DNA of 64,000 bases from Bacteroides neonati (GTDB lineage: Bacteria; Bacteroidota; Bacteroidia; Bacteroidales; Bacteroidaceae), in NCBI RefSeq assembly GCF_000499785.1, contig NZ_HG726027.1:62001-126000 (forward strand), written 5' to 3'. The notes below the pieces were generated by a model. It made no database searches and had not been told where the DNA came from. It worked only from the letters and a program-made list of their open reading frames with translations. Position 1 is the first letter of the stretch, and every line of letters begins with the position of its first letter. Shown in pieces: positions 1 to 10,140 of the stretch. Made by a program: the position numbers and the translations under genes.

Positions 1-1
1 A

Positions 2-1195
2 GAGGCAGTAGATGTTTCGGCTAATTTTGATTTATTAGATTGGTCGACAAAAAAGGTGGAAGTTTCGATTCTCGAATATCATTTCTTGTTTGTCTATAAC
101 CCAAACGTAGAGATTTACAATCGTTATGCCAATGTGTGGGAATATAAGTCGTCCAAACACCCCATAACCGTAACGATGACCAAAGTATATTGCAATGAGT
201 ATGATACCGATGGTGGAATCAATGAAAGAATATATACAAGTGGAGATCCGCAATATCCAACAGTCACGGAATCGAAGATTGGAGATAGAACGTATTTCAC
301 TTTTCAGTCAATGATTCCTATCAACTACGTTCCGTTGTATATTAAGGCTACGGTAACCAATGGAACAGGATTGTCTGCCAATGTGTCGCTTACGATTTAT
401 CCTAAAATATACGTTACCGCTTCGTACTCTTATGGAGGATATGCTAATCAGGTGGTTAATCCGGACGACCGGGGTATTATTCCCGCCAATAGAGCATACC
501 AAGATATAAACGGAGAGAGAATCTGGTTGGCAGGTTCATATACCACGCCAAGCGGAACGCTTCCCGATGCAGGGAGCAATAATCCCAATGGCAATGTAGC
601 AGACATTATTCCACAGAAGAATTTTAATTTCTTCACCGTACACGTCACTTCGCTCGATATCGAAGATGAACACAATGGAATGACGATCGGAGATCCCACT
701 AATCCATTAAATCATAAGGGTAGTACGAGTGGTAGCATTGATAATAGAGATGCGGTGGTCACAGGTCAAAATCTAAGCGATTGGAGTGTGGTGTCTCCGT
801 ATTTTCAGACGCAGACGGATATGCTTCATAACAAGATGGTATCTCCGCAATTTGTTATTGCTACGCAGCGTGGTATCACGCTTTCGACAAAGTCTTGGGA
901 GGTAGCCCAGCAGCGATGTGCCACTTATCGGGAGTCGCAATATGCTGCCGGATCATGGCGTATGCCCACGCTCTCAGAACTCAAACTGGTACGCCGCATT
1001 CAACTCGATCCGAATAGTGCAATTAAGGAGTTGTTCCAATCCAAGACAACAGGCGGAGCCGATTTTGGTTGGTGGACGGCAGAGTACGGCTCTTCAATCA
1101 TATTGGGCGAACCCAATGAGGAGAATGCCATACGAATCAATCAACCGCAACAGAGCAATTCTGTACGTTGTGTACGCGATGTATGGAGAGATTAA
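2..1195 (+). CDS. Surface/fimbrial-tip-like protein, 5' end cut off by window
   Basis: The reading frame is open from base 2 with no start in the window, so the visible 397 codons are the C-terminal part of a larger protein. A GTG at 56 is in frame but there is no reason to take it as the start. The visible part is rich in beta-strand, Tyr, Asn and Thr. It ends in a module with WRMPTLSEL and SVRCVRDVW, the pattern of lectin-like C-terminal domains (DUF1566-like) seen in Bacteroidetes fimbrial tip and major-paralogous surface proteins. It stops 5 bases before the next gene, a lipoprotein of the FimB/Mfa2 type, so the two are probably cotranscribed. The role as an adhesin or accessory fimbrial subunit is inferred from context and the C-terminal motif; the exact family was not identified. 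Confidence 0.6.
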   Translation, partial: EAVDVSANFDLLDWSTKKVEVSILEYHFLFVYNPNVEIYNRYANVWEYKSSKHPITVTMTKVYCNEYDTDGGINERIYTSGDPQYPTVTESKIGDRTYFTFQSMIPINYVPLYIKATVTNGTGLSANVSLTIYPKIYVTASYSYGGYANQVVNPDDRGIIPANRAYQDINGERIWLAGSYTTPSGTLPDAGSNNPNGNVADIIPQKNFNFFTVHVTSLDIEDEHNGMTIGDPTNPLNHKGSTSGSIDNRDAVVTGQNLSDWSVVSPYFQTQTDMLHNKMVSPQFVIATQRGITLSTKSWEVAQQRCATYRESQYAAGSWRMPTLSELKLVRRIQLDPNSAIKELFQSKTTGGADFGWWTAEYGSSIILGEPNEENAIRINQPQQSNSVRCVRDVWRD

Positions 1196-1200
1196 TTTGA

Positions 1201-4044
1201 ATGAAAATGAAAAATAAAATTATATTAGTTATACTTTCTGCACTCGTACTATTGGGGTGCCAGACATTCGATGTCGATGTTCCATATAGCAACGGTAGAT
1301 CGGAGCTGATGGTGCATCTTGATATTCCTGCACCTGTGGTAGCGAAAACAAGAGCGGGTATTACCGACGAGTTGTCGTCTTTGTATGTGTTAGTCTTTGA
1401 CAAGAACGGGCTATATCTGTCCAAGCATAACGGAGAGCTTGTTTCGAGTACGACGACAACGGCAAATTATAAATTCGGAAGCATTCCTACCACTAAAGAG
1501 GGCGAATTGCTTATTCTCCATTTTGTTGCTAACTATGATTGGACGAGCTTTCCGGATGCAGGCAATGTGGGTAAGAGCGAAGCCGAGGTCATGAACACGC
1601 TTAGCGTAACGAGCGGTACTGTGGCTTATTGGCAACGTATTGAGTTGCCCGGCGGATTAGTTGGAGCAAAGAACAGTACTATAACCCTGAAAGACGATGT
1701 GAGTTTACTCAGAAATATAGCCAAAATTACTGTGACGAACCTAACCAACGAACCGGTGGAGAATAGTTATCTGACTGATGTTTCATTTGCAGTGGGTGGT
1801 TACCTGAATCGAGGTACGGTTGCTCCGTATTCGACTTCGCACTATAGCTTTATAAAAGGTGCCATAACGGAGGCTTTGGATGGGCATACTGTCTCTATTA
1901 CCGACGAAAGTGATTTTGTATCTGCACAGAATGGTTCTATCGGTAGCCAGTCTGTTGCAAAAAACATATATGAACGAAAGAATTCTACGGCTCGCGACCA
2001 AACTTATGTAATTTTAAAAGGATATTATCAAAAAACTTCCATTCCGAGTAATAGCACACGGGTGTCGTACTATAAGATAGATCTTGTCGATAGTCATGCG
2101 GCCAAAGAACTGTTAGATATTGAACGTAACTATCACTATATTATACAGGTGAACAATGTGGCGATGGAGGGATATCCAACCTTACAGGAGGCTATTGATA
2201 ATCCGGCATCGAACAATATCAATGCAGCCATTCAGGTTGCCGAGTACACCTCTGTATCAGATGGTACGTATGTACTCCAGGTCGAAAAGACTGTTTTCTC
2301 GTTTGTAAAGCCGGGTCAGGACTTTCAGATAAACTATTCTTACTACGATGTTTCTACAGGTACGGTAGACAATAGTAAAGTGACCGTTACGCTGGAGCAA
2401 GATGCGGCAATGAAGGTGATAGCAGACGGTTCGTTTACCGATACTCAAAATGGAGTTATTTCGGCTCGTACTGCTGCTATTCCGGTGAATAACGATATCT
2501 ATCAGGCAACCTTTATTGTAGCGGCCAATAACAGTAATCTATCTCGTAGAATTACCGTGCGTCTAAGAAAGCCTATGAATTTTGTTAATGTGTCATCGAC
2601 ACCGAACAACGGATCTACCGACTGCGTAGTGGCTAATATGGTGGGACAACCCGTTACGATTACCTTTGCTTTCCCACCTGACATTTCGCCGGCCGTATTT
2701 CCTCTACCGGTATATGTCTATTCCAAAAAGCTATCACCCGATCCTACCAAGATGGGAGTTGATGCGCTTTCGATAGATCCTCTGCCAAATAATACATTCC
2801 GGTATGTATATATGGCTCCGTACAAGGGCAACGATGCAAATGACGTACCTCATACACATACGATCTATCTTGTCAGTTCTACGACTTCCTCTAATGAAGA
2901 TGTCATTCTTACTTCCGATTACTTCAATGATGTAACAATTAACCTGAGGTCGGCCAGTATTCCTGCGTTAAGCAACGTAAGCTTTAATCCTAATCCGGTT
3001 TTCAAACTGAAAGATGAGCCGGTACAATTGACCTTTGATATCCCCGTGGTGGCGGATAACACACTGCCATATCATATACGTATCCATACGGATTATTTGG
3101 CATATGTTTCAACGGCTACCGGTTTGGATTGTGTTTGGGATGAAGAGTTGGGAGTATACATCTACACCACCAATACGACAGGCAATCAACGGATATCATT
3201 TAAGACAAAGCAGCCGGAGAGTAGCGGGTACGTACGCATAGATGGTGATCGGTTTGCTGCAATAACCGTTAGGCGAACGACTTTACTAGGCGAGTTTAAA
3301 GATGTATCGGTTGATGTTTCGGGAAAAACAGCAGGAAGTGCGGCAAATATCACCTTATCAGTTGATGAGGCAGGTACGCGCTATATAGCAGGTGGAGGTG
3401 ATGTGTATTTCAATACCCAGTATCTTACACCCGCTGTAGGAAGTGGTATGGTATCAACGGGAATTGCCAATGAGTATAAGATGTCCGTATCATCCGGAGG
3501 CGTTAAAACGGCGAGCTTTATTCTTAACAAAGACTTGCCGGTCGGAGAAGCGGAAACGATTAAAATATCAAGTGCCAACTTCAAAGATTACTTTGCTAAG
3601 AATGTAATTCCGGGAAAGTTTACTTTTGGCAGCAATGTTCCGGGATATGAAAATCGTCCGGTATTGACCATCAAAAATTCAGATACACCGGTGTCATTGT
3701 CGGCGGTTGCATATTGGGAAACGTTTAATCTTCGTTTTTCTATCCCTCCGTCAACACGCCTTAATGGGGCAGTACTATCTGATACTAATCCGTTGTATGT
3801 CTGTTTTGAAAGTACCAATGATCTTTATTTAAGGTCATATACCGGAATTTCATCATCCATACCATCAACCTATCAAAATGCCCGAACTATTTGGTTTAAA
3901 ATAACATCTACCGGAGATAAAGTAGTCGCTTTTGATGCTAACAGAGCCAATGATAACTCCGTGTTGTCTTTGATGTCTGTAAAGAGCGGAGAAACCATAT
4001 CGAATGGAGTGTTTGAAACTGCAACCGGGTTCCAAGACAGATAA
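1201..4044 (+). CDS. Large FimB/Mfa2-like fimbrial lipoprotein with Ig-like repeats
   Basis: 947 residues. The N-terminus has a lipoprotein signal ending in LLGC, so it should be lipidated and reach the cell surface. After it comes a region with the pattern of Mfa2/FimB fimbrial anchors (LSSLYVLVFDKNG near residue 60), which in Porphyromonas and Bacteroides cap and anchor type V fimbriae. Most of the protein is beta-rich. At least three stretches look like repeats of one Ig-like module, with PVTITFAFP near residue 485, PVQLTFDIP near 608 and FNLRFSIPP near 842. It is much longer than a classical FimB/Mfa2 anchor (roughly 300-400 residues), so it may be an anchor plus a stalk. The ATG at 1201 is used; a second ATG at 1207 is possible. 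It is followed by a strong hairpin. Confidence 0.65.
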   Translation: MKMKNKIILVILSALVLLGCQTFDVDVPYSNGRSELMVHLDIPAPVVAKTRAGITDELSSLYVLVFDKNGLYLSKHNGELVSSTTTTANYKFGSIPTTKEGELLILHFVANYDWTSFPDAGNVGKSEAEVMNTLSVTSGTVAYWQRIELPGGLVGAKNSTITLKDDVSLLRNIAKITVTNLTNEPVENSYLTDVSFAVGGYLNRGTVAPYSTSHYSFIKGAITEALDGHTVSITDESDFVSAQNGSIGSQSVAKNIYERKNSTARDQTYVILKGYYQKTSIPSNSTRVSYYKIDLVDSHAAKELLDIERNYHYIIQVNNVAMEGYPTLQEAIDNPASNNINAAIQVAEYTSVSDGTYVLQVEKTVFSFVKPGQDFQINYSYYDVSTGTVDNSKVTVTLEQDAAMKVIADGSFTDTQNGVISARTAAIPVNNDIYQATFIVAANNSNLSRRITVRLRKPMNFVNVSSTPNNGSTDCVVANMVGQPVTITFAFPPDISPAVFPLPVYVYSKKLSPDPTKMGVDALSIDPLPNNTFRYVYMAPYKGNDANDVPHTHTIYLVSSTTSSNEDVILTSDYFNDVTINLRSASIPALSNVSFNPNPVFKLKDEPVQLTFDIPVVADNTLPYHIRIHTDYLAYVSTATGLDCVWDEELGVYIYTTNTTGNQRISFKTKQPESSGYVRIDGDRFAAITVRRTTLLGEFKDVSVDVSGKTAGSAANITLSVDEAGTRYIAGGGDVYFNTQYLTPAVGSGMVSTGIANEYKMSVSSGGVKTASFILNKDLPVGEAETIKISSANFKDYFAKNVIPGKFTFGSNVPGYENRPVLTIKNSDTPVSLSAVAYWETFNLRFSIPPSTRLNGAVLSDTNPLYVCFESTNDLYLRSYTGISSSIPSTYQNARTIWFKITSTGDKVVAFDANRANDNSVLSLMSVKSGETISNGVFETATGFQDR

Positions 4045-4093
4045 GTGACCGCCAAGACTGCTTTTGATAGTAAACAGTTGTCGGGCAATATAA

Positions 4094-4156
4094 GTTAAGC
4101 CTTCGTATTCTTGATTTGATCGTTAGGATCTTGTATCAAGAATACGAAGGCTTAAC
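4094..4156. terminator. Perfect 22-bp inverted repeat between convergent genes
   Basis: Arms 4094-4115 and 4135-4156 are exact reverse complements (left arm begins GTTAAGCCTTCG) around a 19-base loop. It lies between the convergent fimbrial gene and beta-galactosidase gene and probably ends transcription from both sides. There is no long T-run, so it may act as a 3'-end stabilising stem rather than a classical intrinsic terminator. Confidence 0.65.
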
Positions 4157-4190
4157 TATTGGGTAAACTATGTGTTGAGCTTACTAAGAA

Positions 4191-7100
4191 TTATTCTGCC
4201 AGAATGGTAATTTCAGCACCCGAAGCATAGTCTTGTCCGCGTTGTTCGCTCAAAGCAGTGAAGCGGATGTAACGCGCTTTAACCGGTTGGTCGAATACGA
4301 CTTTCTTCTCTTTCAAGTCTCCTTTGAAAGTGCCTTTGGCTATCGGTTCACCCCACTCTTTGCCATCTTGGCTGATGTGGATGGTATAGTCTTTTACATT
4401 ACCATTGCTGCTGTTCTGACGGGGCAGATAGGTGAAGCCTTTGATGCTCTTCACTTCTCCTGCATCCAGATCGACCCAGTGGGGATGTTTGGCTACGGTT
4501 ACGGAGAACATCGTGTGCCAAATGGTATTCGGATCACCATCTGTCAGGTTCTTCGCTTCTCCTCCGTCCGACTCTTCGCTGCTGGCATAGATAACCTCTG
4601 TTTGAATACTCTCTATCTTTTCGAAAGTAATATTTGCTTTGATATAGGGTGCATCTTTGAACCAGGCAGTGATTGTGCCACCGTTGCGTAAAGCGATGGG
4701 AGCATCGTATGTTTTCATCTTGCTCTTGTCTATCGTATAACAGATGACGGCACCTGCCTTGGGCGACGTAATCGATACGGCTCCGGCACGGTTGCGAGTG
4801 ATGGAAAGCGGCATCTCTCCGGCAGGAGCTACGTTGGCTGTAGCAGCAAGGTCTTTCGTTGCCGGACGGATGATAAAGCCCATGTTGTGGTGGTTGGCAA
4901 ATACACGGTCTTGTTCCAATGGTCCGCCTTGTCCGCAGCTATTGCCTCCCAATCCGGTTACAGCAGCATCCAGATGCAGATACGTATCGCCTACGGCGGG
5001 TAACTGGTAAGGGTGCGAAGCCAAGATCAGGTCGAGCGCAGAGTAGGGGAGTGCCGAAACTGATAAACGGTCGGTGGCTACGAATACAGCTCCGTTGCCG
5101 GCTTTATTGGTCAGTGCACACCAGCGCACATCTTCATGATTAGCCATATCTTGTGGCTTGGGGAAGTTCACAAACTCTCCCGTCACTGTGTTTTTATGCT
5201 GCTCAATGAACTGTCCGGTCTTACGGTCGGCATAGTTGTCGATAGGGCCGCGTCCGTAGTATGTGAAGTTCTCGTATTGTTGAGGCACGCGCATCACATA
5301 TCCCAGGCGAGGCAATACAAGGCTCGGTTGGTTGGAGGTGATGCTTGATTGAAGTTCAATAGAGCCGTCTTTGTAGACTGTCCATACTTGGTTGGTGGTG
5401 AACTTAAAGTCGGCATTGCCGAATTTCTTGTCCGTCAACTCCTGAATACTGCTTTTACCACTGCTGGTTCCGCCCAGTATTTTGGCAGCGTTGGGAGCCT
5501 GAGACTCTACGCTGAAAGAGAGAACAACGGTGCCATCTTCTTTGGTCATCATGCTGTATCCTGTGGCTACGTGCTTCAGGTTGTGCAATCCATTTTCGAA
5601 CCATGGAGAGTAGAACCAGTTATCGTTATTGGTAAATGCACGCAACGCATCGAGCTTCGGACCATTACCGTCACTGATGATGGTTTCATTGCCGTATGTC
5701 AGGCGATAGATGGTTCCTGTCTTCTTATCGAATGTGGCCTCAGATCCGTTGCCTTTGATGGTCACTAAATCGTTGCTCGTGGTTACTTCTGCTTTGGAAC
5801 CGCTCACCGTGCTGATTGAAGGACGATCGCTTGCCTCTTTGATAAGTATTTGCTCCTCTGCCTGTGCAAACTGTTTGTCTGCCCATGGCATATTCTCTTT
5901 CAATAAGAATTGAACTTTAACGAAATATTCTGATTCGTTCTTTAATTGACCGAATGAATAGGGGAGGCTGATGGTGGTGCGTTGGCGTGGAGCAACCTTA
6001 TTAATAGGAGCGATTCCCGCTTGCACCTCTTTGCCGTTTTCGTATAGTGCCCATCTTACCTCATACTCCGAAAGGTCTTTGAAATAGTATTTATTAAATA
6101 CCTCGAACAAACCTTTCTGTACATCGATTGCTTTGACGGCAATGTGTTGATATACTTTTTTGACCTCGTAATATTGAGGTTTGGGTTCCAGATCGGCAAA
6201 CACAATACCGTTCATAACGAACTGTCCGTCGTTTGGAGTATCACCAAAATCACCTCCATACGCTAGGTAGCGTTCGCCGGTTTTCTTGTCGTAGTTGTAC
6301 ATGGCTTGGTCTACCCAGTCCCAAATAGCCCCTCCGCAGAAGAAGTTCGTTGACTCGATGGCTTCCCAATAATCGACCAGATTGCCACAAGCATTACCCA
6401 TAGAGTGTGCGTATTCCGAAACGTGGAAAGGATATTTGATGTTATAGCCACCTTTGACTGCACCACGCATCCAACCGATCGATGGATACTGATTAGAACC
6501 CATGTCGACGATATCGTTGTTGCGTTCGTACTGAACAGGGCGCGAGGTATCAAAGGCTTTCAATGCATCGTAGGCAGCTACGAAGTTCTTGCCCGGACCT
6601 GCTTCGTTGCCCAACGACCAGATTACAATCGATGGATTGTTTACATTGGCATGAACCATCTCCATCACACGAGCTACGTGTGCCTCTTTCCACTCAATGG
6701 GGTGTGACAACGAAGCTGCACCGTAGTAGTATTGATGCGATTCGATGTTGGCTTCATCTTCCAGATAAAGCCCGTATTTATTGCATAGGTAATACCAATA
6801 CGGATCATCGGGGTAGTGTGAGTTACGTACGTGATTGATGTTGGCACGCTTCATCAGCATGACTTCTTTCTCCATCATCTCTCGTGTAATGGCATGGCCT
6901 ACTCCCGGATTGGTTTCATGGCGGTTGACTCCTTTGAGTTTTACTGTTTTGCCATTTACATAATAATAACGACCTGCCAATCCGAATTCATCTGCCGAGG
7001 CAGGTGTATCTTTGATTTCTACCTTGCGGAAACCCACGGTAGTCGAAACAGCTTCCAAGGTTCTTCCTTTCTTATCTTTTAGCTCAGCTAGCAGTGTATA

Positions 7101-8207
7101 AAGGTAAGGATATTCGGCCGACCATTTATGGGGAGCCTGTACATTCACTATCGTTTTCTCTGTTGTTACTGTCATTTTCGGGTTTACCAACTGAACACTG
7201 GCCGAAGCTACGGCATTGGTTACAGGTGTGTTCTCGTCCGAATACAGTTTATTGGCATACAGAGTGTAATCGATTCGGTATCCCTTGGCTGCTTTCTTGC
7301 CGAAGTTGCGGACGTCGGCAGTGATGGCAAGCGAACCATTGGTATATGTTTCGTCCAAGTCGGGGATGACTACCAAATCACTCACTTGTACTTTGGGTGT
7401 GCTGTAAAGAGCCACGGTACGGAAGATACCCGGCAGGCGGAACATATCTTGCGCTTCGAGGAAAGAGGCATCCGAACTGCGATATACCTCGGCAGCGATG
7501 GTATTTTTTCCTTTTTGCAGATACGGGGTAATATTGAAATTGGCTGTATTGCGCGAGTTTTTCGAGAAGCCAACGTATTGACCGTTGATCCATAAATAGA
7601 AGAACGAGTCGACACCGTCGAAGCTGATAAAGACTTCACGTCCGTCCCAATCTTGTGGAATATCGAAGTCACGACGGTAGGAACCTACTTCGTTGCGATG
7701 CTTGTAGGTGGTCCAGTTTGTTGGTGGGGTACGCATCACCCCTCCACGCCAATCGTCTACTTGCACCTTATGTTGAAAGATGACCGGTTGGTTGACGTAA
7801 ATAGGCACACCATACTTCAGACTACCGTCTTTCTGAATGCCGTAAATGTTCCAACTGGAAGGAACGGGGATGTTATCCCAGTTTGAAACGTCGAATGTGG
7901 TTTGATAAAAATCTTTGGGACGTGAATCGGGATCGGGAGCCCAATTAAATTTCCAGTTACCGTTTAGTGAAAGCCAGTATTTACTGTTTTCGGGCAACAC
8001 TTTTCGTGCACTTGCTGCATCTTGGAAGCTAAAGAACCAAGCTCGAGGTTGCTCTTTGTTGAGAGCCAGGCTTTGGGGAGACTCCCACTCGTTTCCTGTT
8101 GGACTGGTGATGGAGGCATAGTTAAATCCATCCAATGGTTTTTTCTGTGCAAAACACAGACTAACCATACTGCATAATACCAGACTTAATGTAAGTTTTC
8201 GCATCAT
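4191..8207 (-). CDS. Exported GH2 beta-galactosidase with CBM32-like C-terminus
   Basis: 1338 residues, longer than the roughly 1020 of E. coli LacZ. Signal peptide at residues 1-20 (cleavage after CFA), then the GH2 sugar-binding jelly roll (about 75-270), the Ig-like domain (about 275-395) and the TIM barrel (about 400-690). The acid/base is E535 in SLGNEAGPG and the nucleophile E598 in HVSEYAHSMGN. A LacZ domain-5-like beta-sandwich follows. The extra C-terminus holds a chitobiase-like C-terminal segment (CYTIDKSKM region) and an F5/8 type C (CBM32-like) domain over the last 140 residues (ARYIRFTAL). It should hydrolyse terminal beta-galactosides in the periplasm or at the cell surface. 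No susC/susD genes lie next to it. It is probably monocistronic, with hairpins on both sides. Exact substrate unknown. Confidence 0.9.
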   Translation of the reverse strand: MMRKLTLSLVLCSMVSLCFAQKKPLDGFNYASITSPTGNEWESPQSLALNKEQPRAWFFSFQDAASARKVLPENSKYWLSLNGNWKFNWAPDPDSRPKDFYQTTFDVSNWDNIPVPSSWNIYGIQKDGSLKYGVPIYVNQPVIFQHKVQVDDWRGGVMRTPPTNWTTYKHRNEVGSYRRDFDIPQDWDGREVFISFDGVDSFFYLWINGQYVGFSKNSRNTANFNITPYLQKGKNTIAAEVYRSSDASFLEAQDMFRLPGIFRTVALYSTPKVQVSDLVVIPDLDETYTNGSLAITADVRNFGKKAAKGYRIDYTLYANKLYSDENTPVTNAVASASVQLVNPKMTVTTEKTIVNVQAPHKWSAEYPYLYTLLAELKDKKGRTLEAVSTTVGFRKVEIKDTPASADEFGLAGRYYYVNGKTVKLKGVNRHETNPGVGHAITREMMEKEVMLMKRANINHVRNSHYPDDPYWYYLCNKYGLYLEDEANIESHQYYYGAASLSHPIEWKEAHVARVMEMVHANVNNPSIVIWSLGNEAGPGKNFVAAYDALKAFDTSRPVQYERNNDIVDMGSNQYPSIGWMRGAVKGGYNIKYPFHVSEYAHSMGNACGNLVDYWEAIESTNFFCGGAIWDWVDQAMYNYDKKTGERYLAYGGDFGDTPNDGQFVMNGIVFADLEPKPQYYEVKKVYQHIAVKAIDVQKGLFEVFNKYYFKDLSEYEVRWALYENGKEVQAGIAPINKVAPRQRTTISLPYSFGQLKNESEYFVKVQFLLKENMPWADKQFAQAEEQILIKEASDRPSISTVSGSKAEVTTSNDLVTIKGNGSEATFDKKTGTIYRLTYGNETIISDGNGPKLDALRAFTNNDNWFYSPWFENGLHNLKHVATGYSMMTKEDGTVVLSFSVESQAPNAAKILGGTSSGKSSIQELTDKKFGNADFKFTTNQVWTVYKDGSIELQSSITSNQPSLVLPRLGYVMRVPQQYENFTYYGRGPIDNYADRKTGQFIEQHKNTVTGEFVNFPKPQDMANHEDVRWCALTNKAGNGAVFVATDRLSVSALPYSALDLILASHPYQLPAVGDTYLHLDAAVTGLGGNSCGQGGPLEQDRVFANHHNMGFIIRPATKDLAATANVAPAGEMPLSITRNRAGAVSITSPKAGAVICYTIDKSKMKTYDAPIALRNGGTITAWFKDAPYIKANITFEKIESIQTEVIYASSEESDGGEAKNLTDGDPNTIWHTMFSVTVAKHPHWVDLDAGEVKSIKGFTYLPRQNSSNGNVKDYTIHISQDGKEWGEPIAKGTFKGDLKEKKVVFDQPVKARYIRFTALSEQRGQDYASGAEITILAE

Positions 8208-8363
8208 TTGCTTTTCTTTTGATTAGATTATTTGTTGAAATTTTGTGTTCAGTTTTAATTGTGACTTTTATTTCTTCAATTTTAGTGCAATATTCGTGAA
8301 AAGCAGTGATATTGCCAAACTTTTTGACATTAATTGGGTATTGAAACAGGTATTTCTGTTATA

Positions 8364-8419
8364 AATGATATTAAAAAAGAGAACTTTGGAATTCCAGAGT
8401 TCTCTTTTTTAATATCATT
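8364..8419 (-). terminator. Terminator of the etfBA-acd operon (56-nt palindrome)
   Basis: Arms 8364-8391 and 8392-8419 match at 27 of 28 positions with no spacer; the core is AAAAAAGAGAAC and its complement. Read on the minus strand it gives a stem followed by a U-run starting 14 bases after the acyl-CoA dehydrogenase stop, a standard intrinsic terminator. It could also stop plus-strand transcription. Confidence 0.85.
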
Positions 8420-8433
8420 ATTATTTTATGCGG

Positions 8434-10137
8434 TTACTTTCTGTAATAAGCCAGATCGTCCTTATCGAACTTGCGGATAAAGTTGATATGTTTTTCTACT
8501 TCGGCTTCGGCATAACGCACATATACTTGTGCCGATTCTGAGAATAGATCGCTCTTCGAAGCGTCTTGTACCATCAGGTGTCCCATGATCGTGTAAGCAG
8601 CCATTTCTACCAATCTACGGGCACAGAAGTCGAGCAACTCTTGGTCTTTTGCTTCGGTGATTTGAGTTACACAAGCCGCATATTTGGCCGCCATCTCTTT
8701 CAAACGGTTCTGTAAACCTTCGAATTCGGGAGCTACCGGCATGGCCTCGTACTCTTTAATGCGTGCCAGGTAAGCACCATTCGTCACGTAACGGATGGCA
8801 GCTACTACTTGCAACTGAGTAGTACCTTCGTAGATGGAAGTAATACGTGCATCACGATAAATGCGTTCGCAGGCATAATCTTTCATGAAGCCCGAACCAC
8901 CGTGAATCTGAATACAGTCATAGGCGTTCTGATTGGCAAATTCACTGCCAATACCTTTGGCCAGTGGTGTGAAACTATCGGCCAGTTTCGAGAATACCTT
9001 CTGTTCGGTACGCTCTTCGGGAGTCAGCTTGCGTTCTTTGGCTACGTCGTCGAGTGCTTTGTATACATCGACAAAGCGGGCAGTTTCATATAGCAAAGCA
9101 CGGGTAGCATCCAATTTGGCTTTCATCACCGATAAAATCTCGGCTACGGCAGGAAAGTCTATGATGGCTTTGCCGAACTGTTTGCGGTCTTTGGCATAAG
9201 CCAATGCCTCATTGTAAGCAGCCTGAGAGATACCTACCGATTGAGCAGCAATACCCAAACGAGCACCGTTCATCAACGCCATTACGTATTTGATAAGACC
9301 CAACTTACGATCGCCACAAAGCTCGGCTTTGGCATTTTTGTATACCAACTCGCAGGTAGGGGAGCCTTTGATACCCATCTTGTTTTCGATGCGGCGTACA
9401 TTGACACCACCGTTGCGCTTGTCGTAGATGAACATTGATAGGCCACGTCCGTCGTGTGTTCCTTCTTCCGAGCGAGCCAGTACAAGGTGAATGTCGGCGT
9501 CGCCATTGGTGATGAAACGCTTCACGCCGTTCAGGTACCAGCACTGGTCTTTTTCGCTATAGGTTGCTTTCAACATCACTGCTTGCAGATCCGAACCTGC
9601 ATCGGGTTCGGTCAAGTCCATCGACATGGTATCGCCTTGACATACACGGGTGATGTAGCGTTGCTTCTGGTCTTCGTTGGCAAATTCGTAGATGGTTTCG
9701 GCACAATCCTGCAATCCCCAAAGGTTCTCAAACCCGGCATCGCTACGGCTTACAATATCGGCAGCCATGATATAAGGTACAATGGGGAAATTCAATCCAC
9801 CGTAGCGACGTGGCATAGCCATACCCATCAGCCCGGCTTTCGTCGTAGCTTCGAGATTGGCTGCTGTTCCGCCGGCATATTTCACTCGGTTATTAATAAC
9901 CTGAGGACCTTCATGATCTACCTCTTCGGAGTTGGGAGCAATGATGTCTCCACAGATTTCACCTACAATTTCCAATACTTTGTCGTAGCTGTCCATTGCA
10001 TCTTCGAAGTCGATGGGTGCATATTCGAAAGTATCTTTGTCGGTATAGTTGCGCTCTTTAAGCTCAACAATTCTTTTCATCAACGGATGGTTCAAGTGAT
10101 GCTTGAGTTCCGGGGTATCTAAATAAAAGTTAGCCAT
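8434..10137 (-). CDS. Acyl-CoA dehydrogenase family flavoprotein
   Basis: 567 residues. It is an FAD enzyme that oxidises acyl-CoA (or, run in reverse with a suitable donor, reduces enoyl-CoA) and exchanges electrons with the EtfAB encoded just upstream. The acyl-CoA dehydrogenase core spans about residues 45-450, with MSMDLTEPDAGSD at 171-183, the FAD-contact motif GGSGF at 413-417 and the catalytic glutamate E437 in SIYEGTTQLQ. The protein is longer than the usual 380-residue short-chain enzyme: there is an extra N-terminal segment and a C-terminal helical extension (about 460-567), as in the larger anaerobe-type enzymes. It begins 3 bases after the etfA stop, so it is the third gene of the etfB-etfA-acd operon. 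The acyl substrate cannot be told from sequence. Confidence 0.9.
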   Translation of the reverse strand: MANFYLDTPELKHHLNHPLMKRIVELKERNYTDKDTFEYAPIDFEDAMDSYDKVLEIVGEICGDIIAPNSEEVDHEGPQVINNRVKYAGGTAANLEATTKAGLMGMAMPRRYGGLNFPIVPYIMAADIVSRSDAGFENLWGLQDCAETIYEFANEDQKQRYITRVCQGDTMSMDLTEPDAGSDLQAVMLKATYSEKDQCWYLNGVKRFITNGDADIHLVLARSEEGTHDGRGLSMFIYDKRNGGVNVRRIENKMGIKGSPTCELVYKNAKAELCGDRKLGLIKYVMALMNGARLGIAAQSVGISQAAYNEALAYAKDRKQFGKAIIDFPAVAEILSVMKAKLDATRALLYETARFVDVYKALDDVAKERKLTPEERTEQKVFSKLADSFTPLAKGIGSEFANQNAYDCIQIHGGSGFMKDYACERIYRDARITSIYEGTTQLQVVAAIRYVTNGAYLARIKEYEAMPVAPEFEGLQNRLKEMAAKYAACVTQITEAKDQELLDFCARRLVEMAAYTIMGHLMVQDASKSDLFSESAQVYVRYAEAEVEKHINFIRKFDKDDLAYYRK

Positions 10138-10140
10138 ATG

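Noticed and set aside
9454..10122. 222-codon plus-strand frame
   Set aside because: Antisense to the acyl-CoA dehydrogenase gene; shadow frame with no motif.
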